A DNA stretch of 64,000 nucleotides, from contig CAZVRH010000002.1 of assembly GCA_964629335.1 (NCBI GenBank), positions 20,882 through 84,881 on the forward strand. The letters run 5' to 3'. Below the pieces are notes generated by a model, which was not told the DNA's origin, searched no databases, and was given only the letters and a program-made list of their open reading frames with translations. Positions 25,249 to 35,091 of this stretch are shown here, piece after piece. How positions within the stretch are numbered: position 1 is the stretch's first letter; each line of letters opens with the position of its first letter. Made by a program: the position numbers and the translations under genes. The DNA comes from CACPJA01 sp964629335. GTDB lineage: Bacteria; Pseudomonadota; Gammaproteobacteria; Steroidobacterales; UBA11654.

Positions 25249-25740
25249 ATGCCATTACTTAATAAAGAAATAAAAGAAGAGATAGATTTATGGGTACAAA
25301 AGTTTCCCGAAGGAAAACAACGTTCTGCAATTATTGCTGCTCTTCATTCAGTTCAACATTTTAACCAAGGGTTTTTAACATCTGAATTAATGAATGAAGT
25401 TGCCGAATACCTTGATGTACCAAAGATCCAAGTATTTGAAGTCGCTTCGTTCTACTCCATGTTTAATACTCAACATGTCGGTCAACATGAGATTTCTGTC
25501 TGCACCAATATATCCTGCATGTTAAGAGGCTCAGATGAAATTCTAGATCACATAGAAAAACGTTTGCAAATTAAATCGGGAGAATCAACAACAGATGGCA
25601 AAATATTTCTAAAAAAAGAAGAAGAGTGCCTTGCTGCTTGCACAGGAGCTCCAATGCTAATGCTCGATCATCAATACATCGAAAATCTTGACATTAAAAA
25701 AGTTGATGAAATTCTCGATGCACTGGAGAAAAAACAATGA
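25249..25740 (+). CDS. nuoE: NADH-quinone oxidoreductase subunit E
   Basis: 24-kDa subunit with a thioredoxin-like fold that binds [2Fe-2S] cluster N1a, working with NuoF. The 163 residues include the ligand pairs ISVCTNISCMLRGS (Cys about residues 85 and 90; normally C-x4-C) and EEECLAACTGAPM (C-x3-C, about 126 and 130). ATG 25249 follows the nuoD stop by 2 nt and the gene ends in an ATGA overlap with nuoF. Confidence 0.97.
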   Translation: MPLLNKEIKEEIDLWVQKFPEGKQRSAIIAALHSVQHFNQGFLTSELMNEVAEYLDVPKIQVFEVASFYSMFNTQHVGQHEISVCTNISCMLRGSDEILDHIEKRLQIKSGESTTDGKIFLKKEEECLAACTGAPMLMLDHQYIENLDIKKVDEILDALEKKQ

Positions 25741-27023
25741 ATGAAATAAACCAAGTTGTTTTTTCAAATATCGATAATAAAGATCCATGGACAATTGATT
25801 CATATATAAACTCAGGAGGCTATGAGGCATGGAAAAGGATTTTAACAAATAAAAGTGACTCGTATTCACCAGAAAACATTATTCAGACCATTCAAGACTC
25901 TGGGTTGCGAGGCCGAGGGGGAGCTGGTTTTCCAACAGGTCTAAAATGGAGTTTTATGCCAAAGGAAGATACACAGAAGTATATAGTCTGCAACTCAGAT
26001 GAAAGTGAACCAGGGACATGTCATGATCGAGACATTTTAAAATTTAATCCACACGCCTTAATTGAAGGTATAGCGATTGCAGGTTATGCCATAGGAGCAA
26101 CTATTGGATACAACTACGTCAGAGGTGAATTTATAGATGAATGTTACCCTCGTATTGAGAATGCATTAAATGAAGCCTATCAACGTGGATTCCTTGGTAA
26201 GGATATCCTTAATAGCAGCATAGATTTTGATTTATTTAATTTTCTCGGTGCAGGCGCATACATTTGTGGCGAGGAAACAGGTTTACTGGAATCCTTAGAA
26301 GGCAAACAAGGAAAGCCCAGATTCAAACCTCCGTTTCCTGCGAATTACGGTCTTTACGGTAAACCAACCACTGTTAATAACACCCAGACATTGGCCAGTG
26401 TTCCAATGATTATAAAGAATGGCTCCGAGTGGTTTAAATCTTTTGGTACAGAAAAATCACCTGGGACCATCATTTTTTCAGTATCTGGTCATGTTAATAA
26501 CCCTGGTAACTATGAATTACCACTTGGCATTCCTTTTAATAAACTCATTGAATATTCAGGTGGAATCTTAAATGGGCAAAAATTAAAAGCCGTAATTCCA
26601 GGAGGGTCCTCAACGAAAGTACTGCCTTCTCATGTTATTGAAGGTTGCACCATGGATTATGAATCGCTTCAACAAGCTGGTTCGTCGTTAGGAACTGCTG
26701 CCGTGGTGGTTATAGCCGAAGGCACATGCATGGTGAACTTGCTAAAACGAATATCGAGATTCTATTTTGCTGAAAGTTGTGGTCAATGTACTCCGTGCAG
26801 AGAAGGCACAGGATGGTTGTACAGAATCTTAGACAGGATCACGAAAGGCAAGGGTAAGGCATCTGACTTGGAATTACTGGTGGATGTGGCCAACAGAATT
26901 GAGGGCAATACGATCTGTGCATTTGGTGATGCATCGGCTTGGCCAGTACAAAGTTTTATTGAACATTACTATGAAGAATTCGAATACATGGTTAAACACA
27001 AAGGAAAAACCAAGGCTGCCTAA
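25737..27023 (+). CDS. nuoF: NADH-quinone oxidoreductase subunit F (NADH-binding)
   Basis: 51-kDa subunit that binds NADH, FMN and the [4Fe-4S] cluster N3, the electron entry point of complex I. The 428 residues show the Gly-rich nucleotide loop LRGRGGAGFPTGLKW (about residues 57-71), GAGAYICGEETGLLESLEGK (about 173-192; Gly replaces the usual Ala after GEET) and the cluster motif ESCGQCTPCREGTGW (about 344-358) with a fourth Cys in GNTICAFGD. Translation is coupled to nuoE by ATGA. Confidence 0.98.
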   Translation: MNEINQVVFSNIDNKDPWTIDSYINSGGYEAWKRILTNKSDSYSPENIIQTIQDSGLRGRGGAGFPTGLKWSFMPKEDTQKYIVCNSDESEPGTCHDRDILKFNPHALIEGIAIAGYAIGATIGYNYVRGEFIDECYPRIENALNEAYQRGFLGKDILNSSIDFDLFNFLGAGAYICGEETGLLESLEGKQGKPRFKPPFPANYGLYGKPTTVNNTQTLASVPMIIKNGSEWFKSFGTEKSPGTIIFSVSGHVNNPGNYELPLGIPFNKLIEYSGGILNGQKLKAVIPGGSSTKVLPSHVIEGCTMDYESLQQAGSSLGTAAVVVIAEGTCMVNLLKRISRFYFAESCGQCTPCREGTGWLYRILDRITKGKGKASDLELLVDVANRIEGNTICAFGDASAWPVQSFIEHYYEEFEYMVKHKGKTKAA

Positions 27024-27026
27024 TAT

Positions 27027-29192
27027 ATGACTGATAATAAAGTAAAAATTACTATCGACGGCACCGTTTATTCAGTTGACAAAAGCAAAATGTTAATTGA
27101 AATTACAGATGAGCTTGGTATCTATATTCCCAGATTTTGTTACCACGAAAAACTCTCGATTGCAGCCAACTGCCGGATGTGTTTAGTAGAAGTTGAAAAC
27201 TCCAATAATGCTCTCCCAGCCTGTGCAACACCCGTATCAGACGGGATGGTTGTACACACACAGTCTTCATCATCAAAGACTGCTCAAGAATCAACGATGG
27301 AGTTTCTTCTCATTAATCATCCTCTTGATTGTCCAATATGTGATCAAGGAGGAGAATGTGAACTACAAGATCTTGCCTACTCTTATGGAAAAAATAATTC
27401 TAGATTTGACTTACTCAAACAAACAAAACCCAATGATGATTTAGGCCCTCTGGTTTCTACCGATATGACACGATGCATTATGTGCACTCGTTGTGTAAGG
27501 TTTGGAACAGAAGTAGCTGGAATACAGGAACTAGGGACCATCGGAAGAGGTGAAGCTTCAACAATAAGCACCTTTGTTGAACAAACGGTAGATCACGAAT
27601 TATCAGGCAATATAATTGACCTATGTCCCGTCGGCGCCTTGAATAATAAACCCTATCGTTACACCGATAGAACATGGGAGTTGGACCAAATTAAAAGCAT
27701 CTCACCGCACGATTGTGTGGGCACAAATATCTCTATGCATGTTAAAAACCATAAAATTAAACGAGTGGTCCCTCTCCAAAACGACCGTGTTAATGAAGCA
27801 TGGATTGCTGATAGGGACAGATTTGGATTTGATGGAATATATTCACCCGATCGGATTGATATACCTCTAATAAGAAGAAATGGCGAATTAGTTGCAACTT
27901 CACATGAAGATTCAATACGGCTAATGAATGAACACATATTTTCATTAAGTAATACTCATTCGCAAGAAAAAATAGCTGCCCTTGTATCCCCATCAATATC
28001 TTTGAATGAACAATTTCTTTTAGCAAATTACCTATCTCTTCATGAAATTAAAAATATTGATCATCGGATTCATCAGATTGATTTTACCGGTGACACTCTC
28101 GATCCTTTATTTCCTCATTTAAATATCGATCTAAACGACATTCAAAACATGAAAACTATTCTTGTGATTGGGTCTGATCTTAGAAAAGAAACCCCAATGA
28201 TCGCTCATTGGGTCAAAAAAGCTGCAGATAATGGATCGTCAATACATTTCATTGATAACTCAATCAGAGAGTATCACTTTCCAATTAGTGATTACATAAT
28301 GACAGATAACGAATCGATAGCAGACAATATTGGCATGCTAGTAAAAGCTGCTTTTAGTATTACAGATTCAGTTATTCCCAATCATATTGAGGACAGATTA
28401 AACAAATTACCCGTACCAACAGCCACCCATCAACAAATTGCCTTATCTCTTTGTAATAACGATCAGACACTCTTAATCAATGGCCTTTTAGCAAGGTCAC
28501 ACCCTAACTTTGCTTTAATAAGAAGCTATATCAATATTTTGTCAGAACTCTCTCACTCAAGAATAGGAGAATTGTCTCACGGAGCTAATTCGATTGGTGC
28601 CTATATTACCGGTTGTATACCTCATCGCAATCAACTCGCAGAACCCTCTGATCAAGGATTAAACGCACTACAGATTGCCTCCTCTAATCACGATCTATTA
28701 ATATTATATGGACTTGAATCGAAAGACTGCCTCTACGAGAAAAATCTAATTGAGTCAATCAAAGGATCTAAGACGGTAATTGCTTTTAGTTATTTTAAAG
28801 ATGAAGTCTTTAATAAATACGCAGATATTATTATTCCAATTAATACCACTTATGAATCGAAGGGATCATTTATTAATTTAACCGGGACTCTTCAGGAATT
28901 TAATAGTGACATGATGCACCCACACGACTATTTAAGTAATGAAAAACTCTTGTCAGACTTAATTAACATTAGCGGTAATAAAGTACCTTCTTTTGAAGAT
29001 TTCCTTAAGCAATTAATACCATTCATTCACGAGAATGTTAATAACCCCAATTACATTAATGAACTCCCATTAGAATCTGTGGAGAGAGAATCTTTGAATT
29101 CTTTGAATCAATTTAATATGTACAACCAAGACCCCATTCTCAGACGTTCAAAACCGTTGCAATTAACTAAAGAATCATTGGGTGATAACTGA
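27027..29192 (+). CDS. nuoG: NADH-quinone oxidoreductase subunit G
   Basis: 75-kDa iron-sulfur subunit of the peripheral arm. The 721 residues carry the N1b ligands in PRFCYHEKLSIAANCRMC and LPACATPV, the His/Cys cluster HPLDCPICDQGGECELQ (about residues 97-113), and a 4Fe cluster in RCIMCTRCVRF with DLCPVGAL. The extra N7 site of E. coli NuoG seems absent: the corresponding SPHDCVGTNISMHV keeps only one Cys. The C-terminal half is the degenerate molybdopterin-oxidoreductase-like domain. It lies 3 bp after nuoF and 2 bp before nuoH. Confidence 0.96.
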   Translation: MTDNKVKITIDGTVYSVDKSKMLIEITDELGIYIPRFCYHEKLSIAANCRMCLVEVENSNNALPACATPVSDGMVVHTQSSSSKTAQESTMEFLLINHPLDCPICDQGGECELQDLAYSYGKNNSRFDLLKQTKPNDDLGPLVSTDMTRCIMCTRCVRFGTEVAGIQELGTIGRGEASTISTFVEQTVDHELSGNIIDLCPVGALNNKPYRYTDRTWELDQIKSISPHDCVGTNISMHVKNHKIKRVVPLQNDRVNEAWIADRDRFGFDGIYSPDRIDIPLIRRNGELVATSHEDSIRLMNEHIFSLSNTHSQEKIAALVSPSISLNEQFLLANYLSLHEIKNIDHRIHQIDFTGDTLDPLFPHLNIDLNDIQNMKTILVIGSDLRKETPMIAHWVKKAADNGSSIHFIDNSIREYHFPISDYIMTDNESIADNIGMLVKAAFSITDSVIPNHIEDRLNKLPVPTATHQQIALSLCNNDQTLLINGLLARSHPNFALIRSYINILSELSHSRIGELSHGANSIGAYITGCIPHRNQLAEPSDQGLNALQIASSNHDLLILYGLESKDCLYEKNLIESIKGSKTVIAFSYFKDEVFNKYADIIIPINTTYESKGSFINLTGTLQEFNSDMMHPHDYLSNEKLLSDLINISGNKVPSFEDFLKQLIPFIHENVNNPNYINELPLESVERESLNSLNQFNMYNQDPILRRSKPLQLTKESLGDN

Positions 29193-29194
29193 TC

Positions 29195-30265
29195 ATGGAA
29201 AAATTCATCTCATCTTATCTTTCATTTATGTCTCCACAGGCAGAGGCTCTTGTTATCTCTTCACTGCAAATAGCAGTAGTTATTGTTGGGTTAATTTTAA
29301 CGGTTGTTTTTTTGATTTACTTTGAACGCAAGGTAATAGGGTACATGCATGCAAGAATAGGGCCCAATAGAGTTGGTCCTTTTGGTTTACTTCAAACAAT
29401 CGCGGATACTTTAAAACTACTGTTAAAGGAAATCATCATCCCCGCAAAAGCGGATCGATTTCTCTTTTTACTAGCTCCTGTGTTGCTCCTCATTCCTGCT
29501 CTCGCAGCTTGGGCTGTAGTTCCGCTTAACCCAGAATTCTTAATTGCCGACATTGATGCAGGATTACTGTATTTACTGGCTCTGACATCGTTCGGCATCT
29601 ATGGAGTTATTTTGGCCGGCTGGTCGTCTAATTCAAAATATGCCTTTCTTGGCTCTATGAGAGCTGCAGCTCAAATGGTGGCTTACGAAATAGCAATGGG
29701 TTTTGCACTCGTTGGCGTATTAATGGCAGGCGGTAGTTTAAAACTTGGAGCTATTGTCGAAGCACAAAGTGGGGGTGTCTTTAACTGGTTCTGGGTACCT
29801 TTGTTCCCTTTATTTATTGTTTACTTCATTTCAGGTATTGCAGAAACAAACAGACATCCTTTTGATTTAGCTGAAGGTGAAGCGGAAATAGTTGCTGGAT
29901 TTCATGTTGAATACTCCGGTATGGGATTTGCAATATTCTTTTTAGCAGAATATATCAACATGGCACTGATCTCGGTATTGACGTCAATCATGTTTTTAGG
30001 TGGGTGGGAGAGTTTTTTCTCTGGGCTTTCATTTCTTGACAATACGGTACTAGAATTCATAACTGAACCCAGTATCTTCTGGTTATTTCTCAAAACCTTA
30101 TTTTTCTTATTTATCTTTGTTTGGTTAAGAGCTTCTTTTCCAAGATATCGTTATGACCAATTAATGACCTTGGGCTGGAAGGTCTTAATTCCGATAACTA
30201 TTGTTTGGATTGGAGTCGAGTGTGTAATGTTCACACTTGAAATCGGACCTTGGAGTGTCGCATGA
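29195..30265 (+). CDS. nuoH: NADH-quinone oxidoreductase subunit H
   Basis: Membrane subunit ND1, which forms the quinone entry and links the two arms of complex I. The 356 residues give eight transmembrane segments and the family motifs ERKVIGYMHARIGPNRVGPFG (ERKVIGYMHAR at about residue 44), the acidic loop ISGIAETNRHPFDLAEGEAEIVAGFHVEYSG (EAEIVAGFHVEYSG at about 228) and WLRASFPRYRYDQLM near the end. It ends in an ATGA overlap with nuoI. Confidence 0.98.
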   Translation: MEKFISSYLSFMSPQAEALVISSLQIAVVIVGLILTVVFLIYFERKVIGYMHARIGPNRVGPFGLLQTIADTLKLLLKEIIIPAKADRFLFLLAPVLLLIPALAAWAVVPLNPEFLIADIDAGLLYLLALTSFGIYGVILAGWSSNSKYAFLGSMRAAAQMVAYEIAMGFALVGVLMAGGSLKLGAIVEAQSGGVFNWFWVPLFPLFIVYFISGIAETNRHPFDLAEGEAEIVAGFHVEYSGMGFAIFFLAEYINMALISVLTSIMFLGGWESFFSGLSFLDNTVLEFITEPSIFWLFLKTLFFLFIFVWLRASFPRYRYDQLMTLGWKVLIPITIVWIGVECVMFTLEIGPWSVA

Positions 30266-30747
30266 ACTTTTCTAGATTACTAAAAAAACTGACTCTATCA
30301 GATTTTATTAAGGGGTTTTTGGTAACACTTAAGGTCTTCTTTTCAAAAAAAGTTACCGTCCAGTACCCAGAAGTCAAGACCCCTCTATCACCTCGCTTTA
30401 GAGGTAAATTGGCGTTAATGAGATACGACAATGGCGAAGAACGATGTATCGCCTGTAAATTATGCTCAGCAGTGTGTCCTGCACAAGCCATAACCATTGA
30501 ATCTGAAGAACGAGAAGACGGTTCAAGACGAACCACCAGTTTTGAGATAGATGCCTTTAAATGTATTTATTGTGGTTTTTGTGAAGAAGCATGCCCAGTA
30601 GATTCTATTGTGGAGACGAATATTTTTGAATATCACATGACTGAAAATCAACAACGTATTCAAACAAAAGAAATGCTCTTAGCCACAGGAGATAAATACA
30701 GGAAACAAACAAACGCAAATAAAATGAAGGATTCAACTTACAAGTGA
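30262..30747 (+). CDS. nuoI: NADH-quinone oxidoreductase subunit I
   Basis: TYKY subunit with the two [4Fe-4S] clusters N6a and N6b. The 161 residues contain CIACKLCSAVCPAQAI (about residues 60-75) and CIYCGFCEEACPVDSI (about 99-114), each a CxxCxxCxxxCP motif. ATG 30262 (MNFSRLLKKL) sits in the ATGA overlap with nuoH; a start at 30250 lies within nuoH and is rejected. The N-terminal amphipathic helix precedes the family segment YPEVKTPLSPRFRGKLAL. Confidence 0.97.
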   Translation: MNFSRLLKKLTLSDFIKGFLVTLKVFFSKKVTVQYPEVKTPLSPRFRGKLALMRYDNGEERCIACKLCSAVCPAQAITIESEEREDGSRRTTSFEIDAFKCIYCGFCEEACPVDSIVETNIFEYHMTENQQRIQTKEMLLATGDKYRKQTNANKMKDSTYK

Positions 30748-31340
30748 TTAAAGAAATTATATTTTATACATTTTCTTCTGTGCTCATCTGTTCATCACTG
30801 GCGGTGATCTTATTTAGAAACCCCGTCTACTCAGCTGTTTCCCTTATATTATCATTTATTACCAGTGGTTTTTTATGGCTTTTACTTCAAGCTGAATTCT
30901 TAGCAATAGTTCTGATACTGGTCTATGTCGGTGCCGTAATGGTGTTGTTTTTATTCGTAATCATGATGCTGAATATTAACAATGAAAAAGACAAGACCAA
31001 TTTCAATTCACTCGCACCTTTTGCCTTATTTATCGGCTTAATCATTGCTGCTGAACTCATCACACTTATTTGGATTAACTCTAGTCAATTCAATATTAAT
31101 TCACTCTCTATTCAAGAGTCTGACCAAGTAAGCAATACTTTGGCATTAGGTAAAGAGCTCTTCACTAATTACATTCTCTCCTTTGAGATAGCCGGGTTTA
31201 TTCTTTTGCTGGCCATTATTATCTCCATCTCCTTAACTTTGAGAACTAGAAAAAACGTAAAAACTCAAATAGCTTCAGAACAAATCAATGTAAATCCATC
31301 AACTCGAATCAAATTAGTCGATCTTAAGGATAACGAATAG
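30744..31340 (+). CDS. nuoJ: NADH-quinone oxidoreductase subunit J
   Basis: Membrane subunit ND6 of complex I. The 198 residues have five hydrophobic segments with the family pattern FRNPVYSAVSLILSF (about residues 24-38), AEFLAIVLILVYVGAVMVLFLFVIMML in TM3 (VYVGAVMVLFLFV, with the pi-bulge Gly) and a cytoplasmic C-tail. The start is GTG 30744, overlapping the nuoI stop (GTGA). Confidence 0.95.
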   Translation: MIKEIIFYTFSSVLICSSLAVILFRNPVYSAVSLILSFITSGFLWLLLQAEFLAIVLILVYVGAVMVLFLFVIMMLNINNEKDKTNFNSLAPFALFIGLIIAAELITLIWINSSQFNINSLSIQESDQVSNTLALGKELFTNYILSFEIAGFILLLAIIISISLTLRTRKNVKTQIASEQINVNPSTRIKLVDLKDNE

Positions 31341-31342
31341 CG

Positions 31343-31648
31343 ATGCTGACACTACAGTCATACTTATCCTTAGCTGCCATTATCTTTGCGATCGGCATTA
31401 TTGGAATAGTCATCAATCGTAAAAATATCATTATTGTGATGATGTGTACCGAACTGCTCTTAATTTCAGTTAACTTTAATTTTATTGCATTTTCTTATTT
31501 TAACCAGGATATCGCTGGGCAAATCTTTGTTTTTTTCATTCTTACTGTTGCGGCTGCCGAAGCGGCTATTGGTTTAGCCATTTTAGTGGCTTTATACAGA
31601 AACAAGAACTCCATTGATGTTCAGGAACTTAAAACACTGAGGAATTAG
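31343..31648 (+). CDS. nuoK: NADH-quinone oxidoreductase subunit K
   Basis: Membrane subunit ND4L, part of the proton path. The 101 residues equal the E. coli length (100), with three transmembrane helices carrying the two conserved membrane Glu residues: MMCTELLLISVNFNFIAFS (TM2, about residue 36) and VAAAEAAIGLAILVALYR (TM3, about 72). It begins 2 bp after nuoJ and abuts nuoL without spacing. Confidence 0.97.
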   Translation: MLTLQSYLSLAAIIFAIGIIGIVINRKNIIIVMMCTELLLISVNFNFIAFSYFNQDIAGQIFVFFILTVAAAEAAIGLAILVALYRNKNSIDVQELKTLRN

Positions 31649-33604
31649 ATGTTATTTAATTTAAGCTTGATGGCCCTAATCATTCCTCTAATCGCAGGAG
31701 TTCTCGCTGGTTTCTTCGGTAAAACAATTGGAAAAACCTTTACCAATGGTGTGACAATTCTCGGTGTACTGATCTCACTGCTTATTTCGATATATCTCCT
31801 TGTTTCGATACTTGATAACCCCAAACTTGTGTTTAATCAAAATGTTTATACTTGGTTATCAATTGGATCTTATAAACTCTCAATTGGTCTTCTAGTAGAT
31901 AATTTGACCGTCAGCATGATGATTGTCGTTAACTTTGTATCTCTCATGGTGCACATATACACGATTGGCTATATGGATAAAGACCCTGGTTATCATCGTT
32001 TCTTTTGCTATATCTCTTTATTTACTTTTGCAATGCTCTCATTGGTTATGTCAAATAATTTCCTTCAGCTCTTCTTTGGGTGGGAGGCAGTAGGTGTTAT
32101 GTCTTATCTTTTGATCGGTTTTTGGTACACCAAAGAATCTGCGATTAAAGCAAATTTTAAAGCGTTTATAATCAACAGAATAGGGGATATGTTCCTTATT
32201 CTAGGAATTGCTCTGCTGTTTTCAGTTTTTGGAACATTGGATTATGCACATATTTTTAATAATGCAGAGTCAATAACATCGAATACCATCAACCTCTCAT
32301 CTTCTTTGGAAATATCGAGTCTAACCTTAGCCTGTTTATTTCTTTTTGGCGGAGCAATGGGTAAATCAGCACAGATGCCATTACATGTATGGCTACCAGA
32401 TTCTATGGAAGGCCCAACGCCTATTTCAGCACTTATCCATGCAGCAACAATGGTAACCGCAGGTGTCTTCATGCTCGCCAGAATGTCCCCATTATTTGAA
32501 TTATCTGCCACTGCCTTATCCTTCGTTTTAATCATCGGTTCGATCACTGCTATCTCAACAGGACTGCTCGGACTTGTTCAATACGACATTAAACGAGTTA
32601 TAGCTTACTCAACATTGTCCCAATTAGGGTATATGGTCGTTGCTGCGGGAGTTTCTGCATATTCAGCGAGTTTATTTCACCTTATGACTCATGCCTTTTT
32701 TAAAGCCTTGCTCTTCCTTGCAGCAGGATCTGTTATTGTTGCCTTGCACCACGAACAAGACATTAGAAAAATGGGTGGATTGAAATCAAAACTCCCCATT
32801 ACCTATGCTACTTCACTGATTGGTTCTCTCGCATTGATCGGTTTTCCTGGCTTTTCTGGGTTCTTTTCAAAAGACGCACTGATTGAGGCTGTCTCTCATT
32901 CCAGTGCCTATGCTTCAGATTTTGCCTATTACTGTGTACTCATTGGAGTGTTTATAACTTCTTTATACACATTTAGGCTCTTTTTCCTGGTATTCCATGG
33001 ACATCCCAATAATGAAAATAAGAACGTAAAAGAACCCCAACTGTCGATAATAGCTCCCTTGATTTTATTAGCTATTCCCTCAATATTCATAGGATGGCCA
33101 ACCATAGGGCCTTTGGTTTTTAACGACTTCTTTGCGAATTCAATTGTACAGGCAGCTTCAAATGATATTTTTGGCTATCAATTTACAGATTCATATGATT
33201 TTCTAACTCATTCTCTTTCAGGACCTGTTGTCTATATTGCAATTTTTGGAATATTTATTTCTTATTTTCTCTATATAGTAAAACCAGAAGTTCCTGAGAG
33301 AATGTCTAAAACCTTTAATCCATTTTATAAACTTCTAATCAACAAATACTATTTTGATCATCTCTACGAAAATATCTTTGCAAAACTATTTAATAATTTA
33401 GGCAACTCATTGTGGACCAAAGGGGATATAAAAATCATCGATAATTTTATTGTCAATGGGACAGCTAATAGGGTAGGGCAATTTTCAAACAAAATAAGAG
33501 AAGTACAATCTGGTTATATATATCATTACGCATTGATGATGGTTCTGGGTTTAGCCCTTTTCTTAGCTTGGGTTGTATTTAAATCACTAGGTTTAGTCTT
33601 ATGA
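31649..33604 (+). CDS. nuoL: NADH-quinone oxidoreductase subunit L
   Basis: Distal antiporter-like subunit ND5 that pumps protons and carries the long lateral helix. The 651 residues show FFGWEAVGVMSYLLIGFWY (Glu of the antiporter pair, about residue 145), LHVWLPDSMEGPTPISALIHAATMVTAGVF in parts (WLPDSMEGPTPISALIHAAT at about 250; key Lys in GKSAQMPLH) and HAFFKALLFLAAGSV. The C-terminal extension with MVLGLALFLAWVV anchors the lateral helix. Ends in a 4-nt overlap with nuoM. Confidence 0.97.
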   Translation: MLFNLSLMALIIPLIAGVLAGFFGKTIGKTFTNGVTILGVLISLLISIYLLVSILDNPKLVFNQNVYTWLSIGSYKLSIGLLVDNLTVSMMIVVNFVSLMVHIYTIGYMDKDPGYHRFFCYISLFTFAMLSLVMSNNFLQLFFGWEAVGVMSYLLIGFWYTKESAIKANFKAFIINRIGDMFLILGIALLFSVFGTLDYAHIFNNAESITSNTINLSSSLEISSLTLACLFLFGGAMGKSAQMPLHVWLPDSMEGPTPISALIHAATMVTAGVFMLARMSPLFELSATALSFVLIIGSITAISTGLLGLVQYDIKRVIAYSTLSQLGYMVVAAGVSAYSASLFHLMTHAFFKALLFLAAGSVIVALHHEQDIRKMGGLKSKLPITYATSLIGSLALIGFPGFSGFFSKDALIEAVSHSSAYASDFAYYCVLIGVFITSLYTFRLFFLVFHGHPNNENKNVKEPQLSIIAPLILLAIPSIFIGWPTIGPLVFNDFFANSIVQAASNDIFGYQFTDSYDFLTHSLSGPVVYIAIFGIFISYFLYIVKPEVPERMSKTFNPFYKLLINKYYFDHLYENIFAKLFNNLGNSLWTKGDIKIIDNFIVNGTANRVGQFSNKIREVQSGYIYHYALMMVLGLALFLAWVVFKSLGLVL

Positions 33605-35088
33605 TTGTTGATCAACTCATTTGGATTCCAGTACTAACCGGTCTATTGGTGCTAGTGCTCGGTGAGAAACGGTCAAACTTTGCATACGCATTGTCATTAC
33701 TTATTTCATCAGGGTTATTTTTCTTATCCATCTATATGTATTTTCTTTTTGATAACGCATTAAGTTCGTATCAGTTTGAGCTTAAAGTGCCCTGGATTGA
33801 TCGTTTTAATATAAATTATCATCTCGGTATAGATGGAATATCTTTACCTCTTATCATGCTGACTACTTTTTTAAGTCCGATTGTTATCTATACCTCAAAA
33901 ACATCCCCTAAGAATAAAATGCATCAATACATTGCCTCTTTTCTCATACTAGAAGGCATGATGATTGGAGTTTTCTCTTCTCTAGATGCATTCCTGTTTT
34001 ATGTGTTCTGGGAGGCTATGCTCATTCCTATGTTTCTGATCATAGGCATCTGGGGAGGGAAAAATAGGATCTATGCCACCGTTAAATTTTTTCTATACAC
34101 CTTCCTTGGGTCTGTATTCATGTTGATTGCTATTATCTTTCTATATCTGAAAACCGGCAGTTATTTGATCTCTGATTTTTATGAAGTATCCCTCTCCTTA
34201 AATCAACAGATTCTTATTTTCTTAGCCTTTCTTTTTGCTTTTGCGGTAAAAATCCCAATGTGGCCAGTACACACTTGGTTACCGGATGCTCATGTGGAAG
34301 CACCTACTGGAGGGTCAGTCATTCTAGCCGCTATCTTATTAAAGATGGGTGGTTATGGCTTTTTAAGATTTAGCTTGCCTATTACACCAGAGGCTTCTCT
34401 CTCTATGGCTCCAATTATGATCACCCTTTCTCTGATTGCGATTATATATATCGGTCTGGTGGCATTGGCACAAACCGACATGAAAAAACTTATTGCATAT
34501 TCATCAATATCCCATATGGGTTTTGTCACACTGGGTTGTTTTGTTTTCTTTGTCCAATCAAGTTCAATAAATCTGGACACGATTAATTTGGCTATCAATG
34601 GCGCTATGATTCAAATGATTTCGCACGGTCTAATATCCGCTGCCTTATTTCTTTCAATTGGGGTTATGTATGACAGGCTGCACAGCAGAAACATTGAAGA
34701 CTATGGCGGCATAGTCACGAAAATGCCAAAATTTTCTGTGCTCATGGTCTTTTTTGCTTTATCGAATGCTGCACTACCTGGTACTTCGGGGTTTGTGGGT
34801 GAACTCACCGTTATCCTTGCCAGCTTCAAAGTTAATATATATATAGCGTTACTATCAGCATTGACTCTAATCATTGGGGCAGCGTATACGCTGTGGATGA
34901 TCAAAAGAGTTATATTTGGTGCTGTAACCAATGAGAAGATTAATTCTCAATCTGATATGAACCTAATAGAAGCCATTCCTCTTGGTTTAATCGCTCTTCT
35001 GATTCTGTTAATAGGAGTCTGGCCAAAACCTCTTACAGATATGATGAATTCAACAATATTGGCTCTTAGTTATTTGGTGAGTGGGTAA
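33601..35088 (+). CDS. nuoM: NADH-quinone oxidoreductase subunit M
   Basis: Antiporter-like proton-pumping subunit ND4. The 495 residues have about 14 transmembrane segments with LGIDGISLPLIMLT (about residue 78), the essential Glu in FYVFWEAMLIPMFLIIGIWGG (FWEAMLIPMFLIIG at about 139), Lys in FAVKIPMWPVHTWLPDAHVEAPT (KIPMWPVHTWLPDAHVEAPT at about 216) and SHMGFVTLG. It is coupled to nuoL by overlap and followed after 3 bp by nuoN. Confidence 0.97.
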   Translation: MIVDQLIWIPVLTGLLVLVLGEKRSNFAYALSLLISSGLFFLSIYMYFLFDNALSSYQFELKVPWIDRFNINYHLGIDGISLPLIMLTTFLSPIVIYTSKTSPKNKMHQYIASFLILEGMMIGVFSSLDAFLFYVFWEAMLIPMFLIIGIWGGKNRIYATVKFFLYTFLGSVFMLIAIIFLYLKTGSYLISDFYEVSLSLNQQILIFLAFLFAFAVKIPMWPVHTWLPDAHVEAPTGGSVILAAILLKMGGYGFLRFSLPITPEASLSMAPIMITLSLIAIIYIGLVALAQTDMKKLIAYSSISHMGFVTLGCFVFFVQSSSINLDTINLAINGAMIQMISHGLISAALFLSIGVMYDRLHSRNIEDYGGIVTKMPKFSVLMVFFALSNAALPGTSGFVGELTVILASFKVNIYIALLSALTLIIGAAYTLWMIKRVIFGAVTNEKINSQSDMNLIEAIPLGLIALLILLIGVWPKPLTDMMNSTILALSYLVSG

Positions 35089-35091
35089 TTT